Assembly (NCBI GenBank): GCA_049587715.1
Contig: JBAVEL010000118.1
Location: forward strand, 1-28,191
Length of the DNA: 28,191 nt
Reading direction: 5' to 3'
DNA from: JBAVEL01 sp049587715
GTDB lineage: Bacteria; Bacteroidota; Ignavibacteria; UBA10030; UBA6906
The translations under genes were made by a program, and so were the position numbers. Below are positions 7,057 to 15,207 of the stretch, one piece after another. Each line of letters opens with the position of its first letter. Positions within the stretch are counted from its first letter, which is position 1. The notes beneath the pieces were generated by a model. It was not told where the DNA came from, did not search any database, and worked only from the letters and a program-made list of their open reading frames with translations.

Positions 7057-8592
7057 ATGAGATCCGCTTCCCTGTTCCGCCGCCACGCGGGCCTGCTGCT
7101 GGTGGGAGGAGGGGTGCACGCCCTGACAGCCCTTCCCTGCCTTGCCGTGGCGCCGGGTTCCTTCGACCTGGCGGGCGCCCTCGGGGTGGCGGCCGTGGGA
7201 GGGGGAATCAGCGCCGCCGTCCTGGCGGAGCTCGCCGTGCTCCGGTTCCTGTATGCCCCCCTCCGCCGGATGGACGGCCTCGGGAGCGACCGGTTGTACG
7301 CCCAGAACCCCGACCTCAACAGGGGGATCGTGCGGCTCGTGAACCTCCCCCTGGTCTCCGCCTTCCGGGCCGTGCTGGTGCGGGGCGGCGTGTTCGCCCT
7401 CACGGCCCAGCAGGTGCTCGCGCACGGGGATCCTGCCTGGGCCGAGGTCTTCACACCCCCCATGGCCGGGGCCTTCTGGCTCCTGCACCTTCTGGTGGCG
7501 CCCCTTCCCGGGGCGGTCCTGGAGCTCTACGGGCTCCCCTCCCTCATCGAGGAGGCCTATGAGGAACTCCTCCCGTACCGGACGAGTCTCCTGCTCCGGT
7601 GGAAGAAGCGTGTGCTGAGCGTTCCCACTCCCATGCGGACCCTCTACTTCATCCTGGCTCTCGGCGTCGGTCCCCTCGCGGCGGTGGCGCTCATCCGCTC
7701 GGTGATTTCCCCCTCGGCCGTTGCGATCCTGCTGGCCGGCACGGGATCGGCGGCGGCAGCCGTCTGCTTCATCATGCTCCGGAGCACCCTCCAGGGGGTG
7801 GAGTCGCTGGAAGAGGTGATGCGCCGGATCGGCGCGCACCGCCCTCCGGGCAACACCCCCCTGGTGGGCGGGGACGAGTTCACCCGGATGGCGGACGGGC
7901 TGGAACGGACGGCGGCGGCGCTGAAGGAGAGGGCGTTCATCCAGGAGACCTTCGGCAAGTCTGTTCCGCGGGCGGTGGTGGATGCCGCGCTGCGGAGCGG
8001 GGTGCAGTTGCGGGGGGAGCGGCGCCAGGTGGCGGTGATGCTGACGGACATCCATGACTTCCGGTCCCGGCTGGAAGCGGATGCCCCGGCGGAGGTCATC
8101 GGGCTGCTGAACCGGTACCTGCAGGCGGTTATCGCCTCCTCCCAGCACTTCACCGGGACCATCGACAAGGTGGTGGGGGACAGGGTCCTTGTCGTCTTCG
8201 GGGCGCCGGTCACGCTGGACGCGCCGGTGGACCGGGCCCTGTTCGCCGCCTCCGAGATCCGGCGCGATCTGGGGAAGCTGAACCGCCGCCTGCAGAAGAC
8301 CGGGGGCACCCCCCTCCAGGTGAGCATCAGCATCCACTACGGGGGTGTGGTGGCGGGGCACATCGGCACGCCGGAGAGGTGGGAATACTCCGTGGTTGGA
8401 GATGCCGTGACGGAAATCCACCTCCTGGCCCAGGCGGCGCGGCGGCGGGGGCCGGGCACCATGGTCAGCGCCCCCGCTCGCGAGAGGGCAAGTGCCACCT
8501 TCGTCTTCGGAGATCCCCTTCCCGAGGAGGTGGAAACCCGGGGCCGCTCCATCGCCCTGTTCCCCCTGGAGGAAGCCGAGCCCGCCCCGTGA
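7057..8592 (+). CDS. Membrane protein with HAMP-like and degenerate class III adenylate/guanylate cyclase domain
   Basis: The 511 residues comprise a hydrophobic N-terminal half with about six membrane segments (near 10-31, 38-62, 97-117, 137-160, 195-215 and 218-241), a HAMP-like linker (about 241-295) and a class III nucleotidyl cyclase domain (about 320-470). The metal Asp positions are present: Asp331 in MLTDIHDF and Asp375 in IDKVVGDRVLVVFGAP, with the base-selecting Lys371. In the motif that normally reads GDxVNxxxR, this protein reads GDAVTEIHL, so the transition-state Asn and Arg are replaced by Thr452 and Leu456. The usual Gly of the DIRGF motif is Asp334. It may therefore bind nucleotide without cyclising it well. 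A GGAGG-type ribosome site precedes the ATG. Its stop overlaps the glycosyltransferase start by 4 bases, so the two are translationally coupled. Confidence 0.85.
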   Translation: MRSASLFRRHAGLLLVGGGVHALTALPCLAVAPGSFDLAGALGVAAVGGGISAAVLAELAVLRFLYAPLRRMDGLGSDRLYAQNPDLNRGIVRLVNLPLVSAFRAVLVRGGVFALTAQQVLAHGDPAWAEVFTPPMAGAFWLLHLLVAPLPGAVLELYGLPSLIEEAYEELLPYRTSLLLRWKKRVLSVPTPMRTLYFILALGVGPLAAVALIRSVISPSAVAILLAGTGSAAAAVCFIMLRSTLQGVESLEEVMRRIGAHRPPGNTPLVGGDEFTRMADGLERTAAALKERAFIQETFGKSVPRAVVDAALRSGVQLRGERRQVAVMLTDIHDFRSRLEADAPAEVIGLLNRYLQAVIASSQHFTGTIDKVVGDRVLVVFGAPVTLDAPVDRALFAASEIRRDLGKLNRRLQKTGGTPLQVSISIHYGGVVAGHIGTPERWEYSVVGDAVTEIHLLAQAARRRGPGTMVSAPARERASATFVFGDPLPEEVETRGRSIALFPLEEAEPAP

Positions 8593-9698
8593 GAGTCCTG
8601 CTGACCAATGCAACCGATATCTTCGCCGGGGGGGAGGACTATGTGCTGATCCTGGCGCGGCAGCTCGGGATCCGGGGGCACGATGTGTGTGTGTCGGCGC
8701 TCCCGGGGCACCTGCTCCTGGAGAAGTGCACCGCCGCGGGAATCCCCGTCCTGCCCCTCCACTACCGGGGCATGCACAGGGTTTTCGGGGTGGGGGCGGA
8801 GCTGCGCCGGGAGATGCGCCGGCGCGGGACGGAGATCGTGCACAGCAATGCCAACTACGACAGGACCGCGGCGGCCATCGCCGCATGGGGAGGGAGGGCC
8901 CGCCATGTGGCGGGGGTGCACAGCGCCCATTCCATACGGCACAATCTGACGCACGCCGTGCGGAACCGGTGGGGGGTGGATGCCTTCATCGCGGATGCGG
9001 AGGCCGTCCGGAACGTGCTGGTGCAACAGGACGGCATCGCCCCGGCGCGCGTGGAGGTGATACCCATCGGCGTGGAGGAGGAGCCCGCCGGGGAACACGA
9101 CAGGGCCGAGGCGCGGGCCTCCTGGGGCGCGGGGCCTCGGACCATTGTGGTGGGGAACGTGGCCCGTCTGGTGCCTTTCAAGGGACACCGGTACCTGCTG
9201 GATGCCGCATCCCGTGTGCTCCGGGTCCGGAAAGACGTCCTGTTCGTCATCGTGGGGGACGGGGAGCTGGAGGAGGCGCTCCGGGCTCAGGCCCTGGCTC
9301 TGGGGGTGGAGGGATCCGTGCGCTTTCTGGGATTCCGGGACAACCTGCACACGCTCTATCCCGGCTTCGACATCTACGCGCATTCCTCCCTGGAGCTGGC
9401 GGCCGAGGCCTTTCCGATCGCGATTCTGCGGGCGCTCGCGTCCTCCCTGCCGGTGGTGGCCACCGACGCGGGGGGCATCGGACTCATGGTGCGGCAGGGT
9501 GTGAACGGGGAGCTGGTGCGGCCCGAGGACCCGGGGGCGCTCGCCGAGTCCCTCCTGGGGGCCGCGGCTGATCCCGGCCGGCGGCGGATGTGGGGGGCGG
9601 CCTCGGGACGGCTCTTTCACTCCGAGTTCCATGCCGCCGTCATGGCTGACCGGGTGGAGGCGCTCTACAGGAGGGTGGCGGAGGGGGGGAGGCCGTGA
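8589..9698 (+). CDS. Glycosyltransferase family 4 (GT-B fold)
   Basis: The 369-residue protein has the two Rossmann halves of a GT4 retaining glycosyltransferase: an acceptor-side N-terminus with GGEDYVLILARQL (14-26), then the donor-side signature VGNVARLVPFKGHRYLLDA (188-206), a VGDGELEEAL stretch (222-231), FLGFRDNLHTLY (246-257) and PVVATDAGG (288-296). It would transfer a sugar from a nucleotide donor to an envelope glycan or lipid carrier. The EX7E motif is altered: Glu273 is followed eight residues later by Arg281 instead of Glu. The start is the GTG at 8589, which overlaps the preceding TGA; the longer open frame from 8379 is a shadow of the cyclase gene. The next gene again starts in a GTGA overlap. 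Pairing with a WecE-type aminotransferase suggests an amino-sugar glycan, though the donor is not readable. Confidence 0.9.
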   Translation: MRVLLTNATDIFAGGEDYVLILARQLGIRGHDVCVSALPGHLLLEKCTAAGIPVLPLHYRGMHRVFGVGAELRREMRRRGTEIVHSNANYDRTAAAIAAWGGRARHVAGVHSAHSIRHNLTHAVRNRWGVDAFIADAEAVRNVLVQQDGIAPARVEVIPIGVEEEPAGEHDRAEARASWGAGPRTIVVGNVARLVPFKGHRYLLDAASRVLRVRKDVLFVIVGDGELEEALRAQALALGVEGSVRFLGFRDNLHTLYPGFDIYAHSSLELAAEAFPIAILRALASSLPVVATDAGGIGLMVRQGVNGELVRPEDPGALAESLLGAAADPGRRRMWGAASGRLFHSEFHAAVMADRVEALYRRVAEGGRP

Positions 9699-10825
9699 GG
9701 ATCCCCTTCCATCGCCCCTTCTATGACGCCGCAGACGAGCAGGCGCTCGTCTCGGCCATCCGCTCGGGGCGCATCGTGGGAGACGGGCTCTCGACCGAGC
9801 AGGCCTCCCGGGAGCTGGAGCGCCTTCTGGGAGCGCGGCACGTGCTCCTCACCCCCTCGTGCACCCACGCCCTGGAGCTGGCCCTCCTGGCGCTGGGTGT
9901 GGGGGGCGGGGACGAGGTGATCGTCCCCAGCTTCACCTTTGTCTCCAGCACCAACTGCATCATGCTGCGGGGGGCCAGGCCGGTCTTTGCGGACGTCTCC
10001 CCCGATACCCTCACCATCCGGCCGGAGGAGGTGGAGCGCCGGTGGACGCCCCGCACGCGGGCCGTCATGCCCGTGGCGTATGCGGGGGTGGCCCCGCCCA
10101 TGGACGAGATCACCGAAGCGGCCCGGCTCCGGGGGGGAAGGGTGGTGGAAGATGCCGCCCAGGGCATCGGGGCCTTCTACCGGGGCCGCGCCCTCGGAAG
10201 TGTGGGGGACGCGGGGGCGATCAGCTTCCATGAGACCAAGAACATCTCCACGGGGGAAGGGGGGGCCTTCATCACCCAGGACGAGGAAATCGCCGCGGCC
10301 GCCGAGATCATCCGGGAGAAGGGGACGAACAGGAAGCAGTTCCTGGTGGGGCTGACGGACAAGTACACCTGGGTGGGGGTGGGGAGCAGCTACCTGGCGC
10401 CCGATCTGACGGCGGCTCTCCTTCTGAGCCAGCTTGCCAAGCTCCCGGGGATCATCGCCAGGAGAAGAGAGCTCTTTGGCCGGTATCGTGCGGCTCTGGA
10501 GCCCCTGGCAACGGAGGGGAAACTGGCCCTCCCCGTCATCCCCGCGGGGGTGGAGTCGAACTACCACATCTTCCATGTCCTGGTGGAAAACGAAGAGACG
10601 CGGAACAAAGGGATCGCCTTCTTCCGTGCCCGGGGGATCGGAACGGCGTTTCACTATCTGCCCCTGCATCTCTCTCCCGTCGGTCGCTCCCTGGGCTACG
10701 GTCCGGGGGACTTCCCCGTGACGGAGTCGGTGAGCGGCCGGCTCCTGCGGCTCCCCCTCTATCCCTCCCTCACGGACGCCGAGCAGGAAGAGGTCATCGG
10801 AACAATGAAGGAGTTCCTGCGATGA
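9695..10825 (+). CDS. wecE: WecE/RffA-type dTDP-4-amino-4,6-dideoxygalactose transaminase
   Basis: This DegT/DnrJ/EryC1/StrS-family PLP aminotransferase has 376 residues, the length of Escherichia coli WecE as I recall it. WecE-type landmarks run along the whole chain: VLLTPSCTHALE (50-61), GDEVIVPSFTFVSS (72-85), VVEDAAQG (150-157), SFHETKNISTGEGGA (177-191) with the PLP lysine Lys182, REKGTNRKQF and DKYTWVGVGSSYL. WecE moves an amino group from glutamate to C4 of dTDP-4-keto-6-deoxyglucose, giving dTDP-Fuc4N for surface glycans. The rml genes that make the substrate are not in the window. The start is the GTG at 9695, overlapping the previous stop by 4 bases. The lipoprotein gene starts inside its stop. 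The exact sugar substrate is inferred from family resemblance. Confidence 0.9.
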   Translation: MRIPFHRPFYDAADEQALVSAIRSGRIVGDGLSTEQASRELERLLGARHVLLTPSCTHALELALLALGVGGGDEVIVPSFTFVSSTNCIMLRGARPVFADVSPDTLTIRPEEVERRWTPRTRAVMPVAYAGVAPPMDEITEAARLRGGRVVEDAAQGIGAFYRGRALGSVGDAGAISFHETKNISTGEGGAFITQDEEIAAAAEIIREKGTNRKQFLVGLTDKYTWVGVGSSYLAPDLTAALLLSQLAKLPGIIARRRELFGRYRAALEPLATEGKLALPVIPAGVESNYHIFHVLVENEETRNKGIAFFRARGIGTAFHYLPLHLSPVGRSLGYGPGDFPVTESVSGRLLRLPLYPSLTDAEQEEVIGTMKEFLR

Positions 10826-11508
10826 GACCGGCCCGGCCGTGGTTGCCCTGTGCGGCGCTTGCGGCCGCCCTGATGCTCGGCTCCTGTTCCCGGCCTGCGC
10901 GCATCCAGCCCCTTTCGGGTGCCGACAGCGCCCGGGTGACGGAGGAGAACCTGAAGCACCGCGCCATGACGGCGGACTTCTTCCGGGACGACCCCGGGTC
11001 CCCGTTCCGGCGGGACAGCTCCATACGGTTCGACGGACTCCGGTGGTTTCCCGTGAACCCGCTCTTCCGTGTGCAGTCCCGCCTGCACAGGTACGAGAAT
11101 CCCGAGACCGTGAACGTCCAGGGGACCCGCGGCGAGATCCGGAGGCAGCTCCGGTACGGCCATTTCACGTTCACGCTTCCGGACCCGGAGGGGAATGCGG
11201 TGACACTGCGCCTGAACGCCTACAAGTTCACCCCCTCCGACGGACAGCGCTTTCTCCTCTTCCCTCACCACCTGAGCGTCTGGTTCACGGACCTCACGAC
11301 GGGAAAGGAGACCTACCACGTGGGGCGATACGTGGACGTGGGGGAGGAGCTCCCGGGGGATTCCCTCTACACCCTGGACTTCAACAAGGCCTACAATCCC
11401 TACTGCGCCTACAGCGCGCTCTATTCCTGCGCCGTACCGCGCGAGGAGGACCGGCTGGAGATCGAAGTGCGCGCGGGGGAGATGATCTACGGGGGGAGCG
11501 CCCACTGA
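10822..11508 (+). CDS. DUF1684 family lipoprotein
   Basis: The 228-residue protein starts in an ATGA overlap with the aminotransferase stop. A basic N-terminus, a hydrophobic stretch and a lipobox LGSC with Cys22 as the predicted lipidated residue show export and anchoring to the envelope. The mature part ends in the DUF1684 hallmark: DFNKAYNPYCAYS (about 189-201), YSCAVPREEDRLEIEVRAGE. No function is established for DUF1684. It is the last of four translationally coupled genes (cyclase-like, GT4, WecE, lipoprotein), so it may act with the glycan they make. It converges with the DUF3592 gene with only 6 bases between. Confidence 0.88.
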   Translation: MRPARPWLPCAALAAALMLGSCSRPARIQPLSGADSARVTEENLKHRAMTADFFRDDPGSPFRRDSSIRFDGLRWFPVNPLFRVQSRLHRYENPETVNVQGTRGEIRRQLRYGHFTFTLPDPEGNAVTLRLNAYKFTPSDGQRFLLFPHHLSVWFTDLTTGKETYHVGRYVDVGEELPGDSLYTLDFNKAYNPYCAYSALYSCAVPREEDRLEIEVRAGEMIYGGSAH

Positions 11509-11514
11509 TCCCCC

Positions 11515-12303
11515 TCAGGCATCCGGCTGGAGCGGATGCCGGGAGACGGCTTCATAGGGACCGCATGCGTACAGGATGCTCCGGCCGGGCCGGCCGGGCT
11601 CGTACAGAACCGTAAGCTCCGCCCCCCCGGGGATCCGGTCCCACTGGTCTTTCCCCACCCGCATGGATGCCCGCCGGAGCAGGGAGGGAGTCTCCAGGGG
11701 GGTGAATGTGTAGCCGAGGGTATAGGTGCGGGCTTCGGTCCCCGAACCACGCTCCCGCTCGATCACGCGCCCGGGTACCGCCTGCCCGCGGACGACAAGG
11801 CGCCGCATCCGGAGCGGCCGGATCCAGACCTGCCACACAAAGACCGAGAGGATGAGGTTCCAGAACAGCGTGAAGAACCAGGGGAGGACCCCGAACTTCC
11901 AGAGGTCCCCCGCACCCGGGATGCGGGCGCCCTGCCCGGGAAGAACGCCAAGGAACCGGACGGGTACCGGGCTCCCCCGGGGCGAGGCATCGAAGGTCTC
12001 TTTGTCCACGGAGCAGGAACCCTCGTACACCTCCCCGAGTGCCGCATACCGGAAGGCGACCTGCCAGGACGGTCCGTCGTCCCCCCCGGCGGTGGAGGTC
12101 CGTGCCGTGACCACACCCTCCGCCGTCTCGCCGGCAAGGAGCATCAGCAGGTGGAAGACGGCGTAGAGGAGCGAGGCGGCGCCCACCAGAGAGTGGGGGA
12201 TCGGGAACAGGCGGAGCAGAAGCCGCGGCTTGCGGCGGGGCTCGCGTTCCCGGACGGCGCGGGGAGGGGGAAGAAAAAGCTCGGTCTCGATACCGGACAC
12301 CAT
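11515..12303 (-). CDS. Membrane protein with two DUF3592-like extracytoplasmic domains
   Basis: The 262-residue protein has two membrane segments (about 36-58 and 137-160). After each comes a similar beta-rich module: residues 61-128 (EGVVTARTS... VAFRYAALGEVYEGS... GSPVPVRFLGVLPGQGARI) and 175-245 (PGRVIERERG... LGYTFTPLETPS... GGAELTVLYEPGRPGRSIL). Both follow the DUF3592 plan of G-x-V, Y/F-x-F, then V-x-Y/F-x-P-x-x-P, so this looks like an internal duplication. The second module carries short proline-rich variations. Function is unknown; DUF3592 proteins are small membrane proteins without an assigned role. It has its own promoter (12324-12352, minus) with a leader of about 14 bases and a GGAG close to the ATG. 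Confidence 0.72.
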   Translation of the reverse strand: MVSGIETELFLPPPRAVREREPRRKPRLLLRLFPIPHSLVGAASLLYAVFHLLMLLAGETAEGVVTARTSTAGGDDGPSWQVAFRYAALGEVYEGSCSVDKETFDASPRGSPVPVRFLGVLPGQGARIPGAGDLWKFGVLPWFFTLFWNLILSVFVWQVWIRPLRMRRLVVRGQAVPGRVIERERGSGTEARTYTLGYTFTPLETPSLLRRASMRVGKDQWDRIPGGAELTVLYEPGRPGRSILYACGPYEAVSRHPLQPDA

Positions 12304-12323
12304 GTGCTCCGCAAGAGTGCTGA

Positions 12324-12352
12324 AAGATAGAGCTTCCGGGGGAGGGGGTCAA
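12324..12352 (-). promoter_or_regulatory. Promoter of the DUF3592 gene
   Basis: On the minus strand TTGACC (12347-12352), a 17-base spacer and TATCTT (12324-12329). The predicted start near 12317 leaves about 14 bases before the ATG at 12303. The -35 matches TTGACA at five of six positions. Confidence 0.55.
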
Positions 12353-12383
12353 GCCTTCGGTCCGGAAGAAGGAGGATGACGGC

Positions 12384-14228
12384 ATGAAACGCCGAAGTGC
12401 AGCGGACAGCCGGGTCTGGATCACGGAGCGGGACCGCTCCCGGATTCCCGTGGAGTACACCTGGGATCTCGGGCCGCTCTTCGGGAATGATGCGGCCTGG
12501 GCTGCGGCGAAGGAGTCCCTCATGGGGGAGATTCCGCGCCTGGGTGCGTATGCGGGGACGCTTGGAAGCTCGGCTGCGCGCCTCAGGGAGTGCCTGGAGC
12601 TGGCGGACAGCCTCGGGAAGGAATACGAGCGGCTCTCCGCCTACGCAGGCATGAAGTCGGACCAGGACACACGGGATGAAGCCGCCGCGGCCGCAGAGCG
12701 CGCAATGCAGCGGATCGGGACCGATCTGGCGGCCCGGGCCGCCTTTCTGGAACCGGAGATCATCGCCCTGGGGGAGGAGACGGCGGCTTCGTTCCTGGGG
12801 CGGGACCCGGCTCTGGGGGTCTTCCGCCACGGCCTGGAGGACATTCTGCGGAGGAAGGCCCATACGGGAAGCCCCGGGGAGGAGCGGATCATCGCGGATG
12901 CGGCCCTGATGGGGGATGCGCCCAGGAACATCTACGGGGTCTTCGCCGACGCGGACTTTCCGTTTCCCGAGACGGAGCTGGAAGACGGGACGCGGGTGCG
13001 TCTGGACAAGGCGGCATTCATGCTCCACCGGGCCTCCCCCCGCCGGGAGACCAGGCGGAGGGTGATGGGGGATTTCTTCCGGGCCCTCGGCGCCTACCGG
13101 CGCACCTTCGGAACCCAGCTCGAGGCGGAGGTGCGGAAGAACATCTTCTACGCCAAGGCCCGCCGGTACGGGTCCTGCCTGGAGAGCGCCCTCCACGGTG
13201 ACAACATCCCGAGTGGGGTCTACCACGCGCTGATCGAAGGCGTGCGGGAACACCGCGATGCGTTCCACAGGTACCTGAAACTCCGGAAGCGGATGCTGGG
13301 GGTGGAGGAACTGCACTATTTCGACCTCTATGCGCCCCTGGTTCCCGCATCCGAGAGGGTGTACCCGTACGAGGATGCGGTGGAGCTGGTGACAGGATCC
13401 CTCGCCCCCCTGGGGGAGGAATACGCTGCGGCGGCCCGGGAGATGCTTTCCGGGCGGCGGGTGGATGTGTTTCCGTCGGAGGGGAAGCGCTCGGGGGCTT
13501 ATGCCAACGGCTCGGCCTATGACGTGCATCCCTATATCCTCCTCAACTACAACGGGAGGCTTGACGACGTGAGCACGCTGGCCCACGAGCTGGGGCACGC
13601 GATGCACAGCCGCGAAGCCAACCGGTGCCAGCCCCACCCCACCGCCCGGCCCTCCATCTTCGTGGCGGAGGTGGCCTCCACGCTGAACGAGGCGCTCCTG
13701 CTGGATCATATGCTGCAGGCGGCGGGACCGGGGGAAACGCGCCGTGCGCTCCTGGGGTCGCTCCTGGAGGGGATGCGGGCAACGGTGTTCCGCCAGGCGC
13801 AGTTTGCCGAATTCGAGCTGGCCGTTCATGAAAAGGCGGAGAGGGGAGAGCCGCTCACGGGAGAATCCCTGGGGGAGATGTACCTCTCTCTGGCACGCCG
13901 GGTCTGCGGGCACGACGAAGGGGTCTGTCTGGTGGACGACGAGGCGGCCCATGAATGGGCCTTCATCCCGCACTTCTACTACAACTTCTACGTGTACCAG
14001 TATGCCACCTCCTACACGGCCTCCGCAGCCCTGGCCGAGGCCCTGCTCACCGGAGAAGGCGGGGCACGGGAGCGCGTGCTGGAATTGCTGCGGGCGGGGG
14101 GTGCGGACTATCCCATGGACCTCCTGCGGAGGGCGGGTCTGGACATGGCATCCCGCCGGCCCCTGGGGCGTGCGGTCGAGAGAATGCACCGGGTGATGGA
14201 CGAGCTGGAGGCGGGTCCGGGCCCCTGA
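12384..14228 (+). CDS. pepF: Oligoendopeptidase F (M3 metallopeptidase)
   Basis: This 614-residue cytosolic zinc peptidase cleaves oligopeptides of roughly 7-20 residues in family members. The zinc site is HELGH at 401-405 within TLAHELGHAMHS, with the third ligand Glu429 in FVAEVASTLNEALL, as in M3 enzymes. Upstream lie the GAYANG and HPYILLNYNG motifs of the PepF branch, and downstream the Tyr-rich FYYNFYVYQYATSY segment that lines the substrate cleft. Length is normal for PepF and there is no signal peptide. AAGGAGGA at 12369-12376 sits 7 bases before the ATG and fixes the start. No clear promoter is visible in the 80-base gap shared with the divergent DUF3592 gene. It converges with the ureohydrolase gene, 7 bases apart. 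Confidence 0.95.
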   Translation: MKRRSAADSRVWITERDRSRIPVEYTWDLGPLFGNDAAWAAAKESLMGEIPRLGAYAGTLGSSAARLRECLELADSLGKEYERLSAYAGMKSDQDTRDEAAAAAERAMQRIGTDLAARAAFLEPEIIALGEETAASFLGRDPALGVFRHGLEDILRRKAHTGSPGEERIIADAALMGDAPRNIYGVFADADFPFPETELEDGTRVRLDKAAFMLHRASPRRETRRRVMGDFFRALGAYRRTFGTQLEAEVRKNIFYAKARRYGSCLESALHGDNIPSGVYHALIEGVREHRDAFHRYLKLRKRMLGVEELHYFDLYAPLVPASERVYPYEDAVELVTGSLAPLGEEYAAAAREMLSGRRVDVFPSEGKRSGAYANGSAYDVHPYILLNYNGRLDDVSTLAHELGHAMHSREANRCQPHPTARPSIFVAEVASTLNEALLLDHMLQAAGPGETRRALLGSLLEGMRATVFRQAQFAEFELAVHEKAERGEPLTGESLGEMYLSLARRVCGHDEGVCLVDDEAAHEWAFIPHFYYNFYVYQYATSYTASAALAEALLTGEGGARERVLELLRAGGADYPMDLLRRAGLDMASRRPLGRAVERMHRVMDELEAGPGP

Positions 14229-14235
14229 AGGGGTC

Positions 14236-15135
14236 TCAGCGCCCGGCCAGGGCGTAGTTCATGATCTTGTAGGCCAGGCGGGCGGCCGTCAGGTCGGCGT
14301 GGGGGGCGCTCCCTGCGGGCGCCAGCTCCACGATGTCCGCCCCCACAATGGTCCGCCGGAGGCCGATCTGTCTCAGGAGCTCCGTGGTTTCGCTCCAGAG
14401 AAGGCCGTTGGGTTCCGGCGTGCCCGTGCTGGGCATGATGGAAGGGTCTAGGCCGTCCACGTCGAACGTGACGTAGACATGGCGCGTCAGCATCTTCAGG
14501 GCCGCCCGCTGCCACCTGGCGCGCGGAATGCTCCGGATCCTGTGCGCGTAAAGCGTGGTGACGCCCTTCTCCCTGATCCACCGGGCTTCCTCCACGCACT
14601 GGGCGCGGATTCCCACCTGCACGAGGCGGCGCGGGTCCAGGACCTCGCAGACCCGGGCCATGACGCTGGCATGGCTGTAACGGTTCCCCCGGTAGCGGTC
14701 CCGCAGGTCCGAATGGGCGTCGAACTGAATCACCGAGAGATCCGGGTATTTCTCCAGATGCGCACGGATGGGAGCCAGACTCACGGTGTGTTCCCCCCCC
14801 AGGGTCACCACGAACTTCTTCCTCTCCAGGAGCCCGCGCACCGCGGATTCCAGGACCTCCAGGGCGGCGGCGTTTCTCTTCCCTCCCCAGGCGGGCGGGC
14901 CAACGGTGGCGATGCCCTTCTCGAAGCAGAGCTCGCGGCGGAGCTCCTCGTCGTAGAACTCCACGTAGCGGGAGGCCTTCAGGATCGCCGCGGGTCCCCG
15001 GCCGGCTCCGCCCCCGTAGCTCACCGTATGCTCATAGGGGGCGGGGAGCACGGCAATCCGGGACCGCTCGAGGGACGAGAACTTCCGGGGAAGGCCCAGG
15101 AAGTTGGAGGAGGGACCGAGTGAGGAGAAGCGCAC
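14236..15135 (-). CDS. speB: Agmatinase/arginase-family ureohydrolase
   Basis: The 299-residue protein has the full set of binuclear manganese ligands: His116 (GGEHTVS), Asp139, His141 and Asp143 (QFDAHSDLRD), and Asp225 and Asp227 (TFDVDGLDPS). The N-terminus SNFLGLPRKFSSLERSRIAVLPAPYEHTVSYGGG resembles the agmatinase (SpeB) branch, which splits agmatine to putrescine and urea for polyamine synthesis. Guanidino-acid or formimidoglutamate hydrolases share the fold, so the substrate is inferred. The open frame reaches 15240, but that would begin inside or upstream of the promoter at 15175-15203; the GTG at 15135 suits both the family N-terminus and a leader of about 33 bases. A Shine-Dalgarno is not evident. 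It is monocistronic and divergent from the DUF2085 gene. Confidence 0.9.
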   Translation of the reverse strand: MRFSSLGPSSNFLGLPRKFSSLERSRIAVLPAPYEHTVSYGGGAGRGPAAILKASRYVEFYDEELRRELCFEKGIATVGPPAWGGKRNAAALEVLESAVRGLLERKKFVVTLGGEHTVSLAPIRAHLEKYPDLSVIQFDAHSDLRDRYRGNRYSHASVMARVCEVLDPRRLVQVGIRAQCVEEARWIREKGVTTLYAHRIRSIPRARWQRAALKMLTRHVYVTFDVDGLDPSIMPSTGTPEPNGLLWSETTELLRQIGLRRTIVGADIVELAPAGSAPHADLTAARLAYKIMNYALAGR

Positions 15136-15174
15136 GGAACGGGAACCCGGGTGGTGGAAGGATCGCGCAGAGCG

Positions 15175-15203
15175 AATATAGGCCCGTCCCGCGCCAAAAG
15201 CAA
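15175..15203 (-). promoter_or_regulatory. Promoter of the ureohydrolase gene
   Basis: On the minus strand TTGCTT (15198-15203), a 17-base spacer and TATATT (15175-15180), identical in both hexamers and spacing to the rfaE1 promoter at 27156-27184. The predicted start is near 15168. Its -35 is only 4 bases from the -35 of the divergent DUF2085 promoter. Confidence 0.65.
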
Positions 15204-15207
15204 GGTC

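Noticed and set aside
8379..8588. Upstream extension of the glycosyltransferase frame
   Set aside because: It overlaps the cyclase gene in another frame; the GT4 N-terminus begins at the GTG at 8589, in a GTGA overlap like those of its neighbours.
5659..8886. A 1075-codon open frame on the minus strand covering the HEAGH, C39, cyclase and part of the GT4 genes
   Set aside because: It is antisense to four well-supported genes, its composition (Pro, Gly, Arg, His-rich) is that of a mirrored GC-rich codon pattern, and no domain is recognisable apart from frame shadows.
11518..11540. GGCATCCG/CGGATGCC hairpin (8-bp stem, 7-base loop) at the convergence of the DUF1684 and DUF3592 genes
   Set aside because: Well placed for a terminator, but it lies inside the coding end of the minus gene and has no T tract on either side, so I do not list it as a feature.
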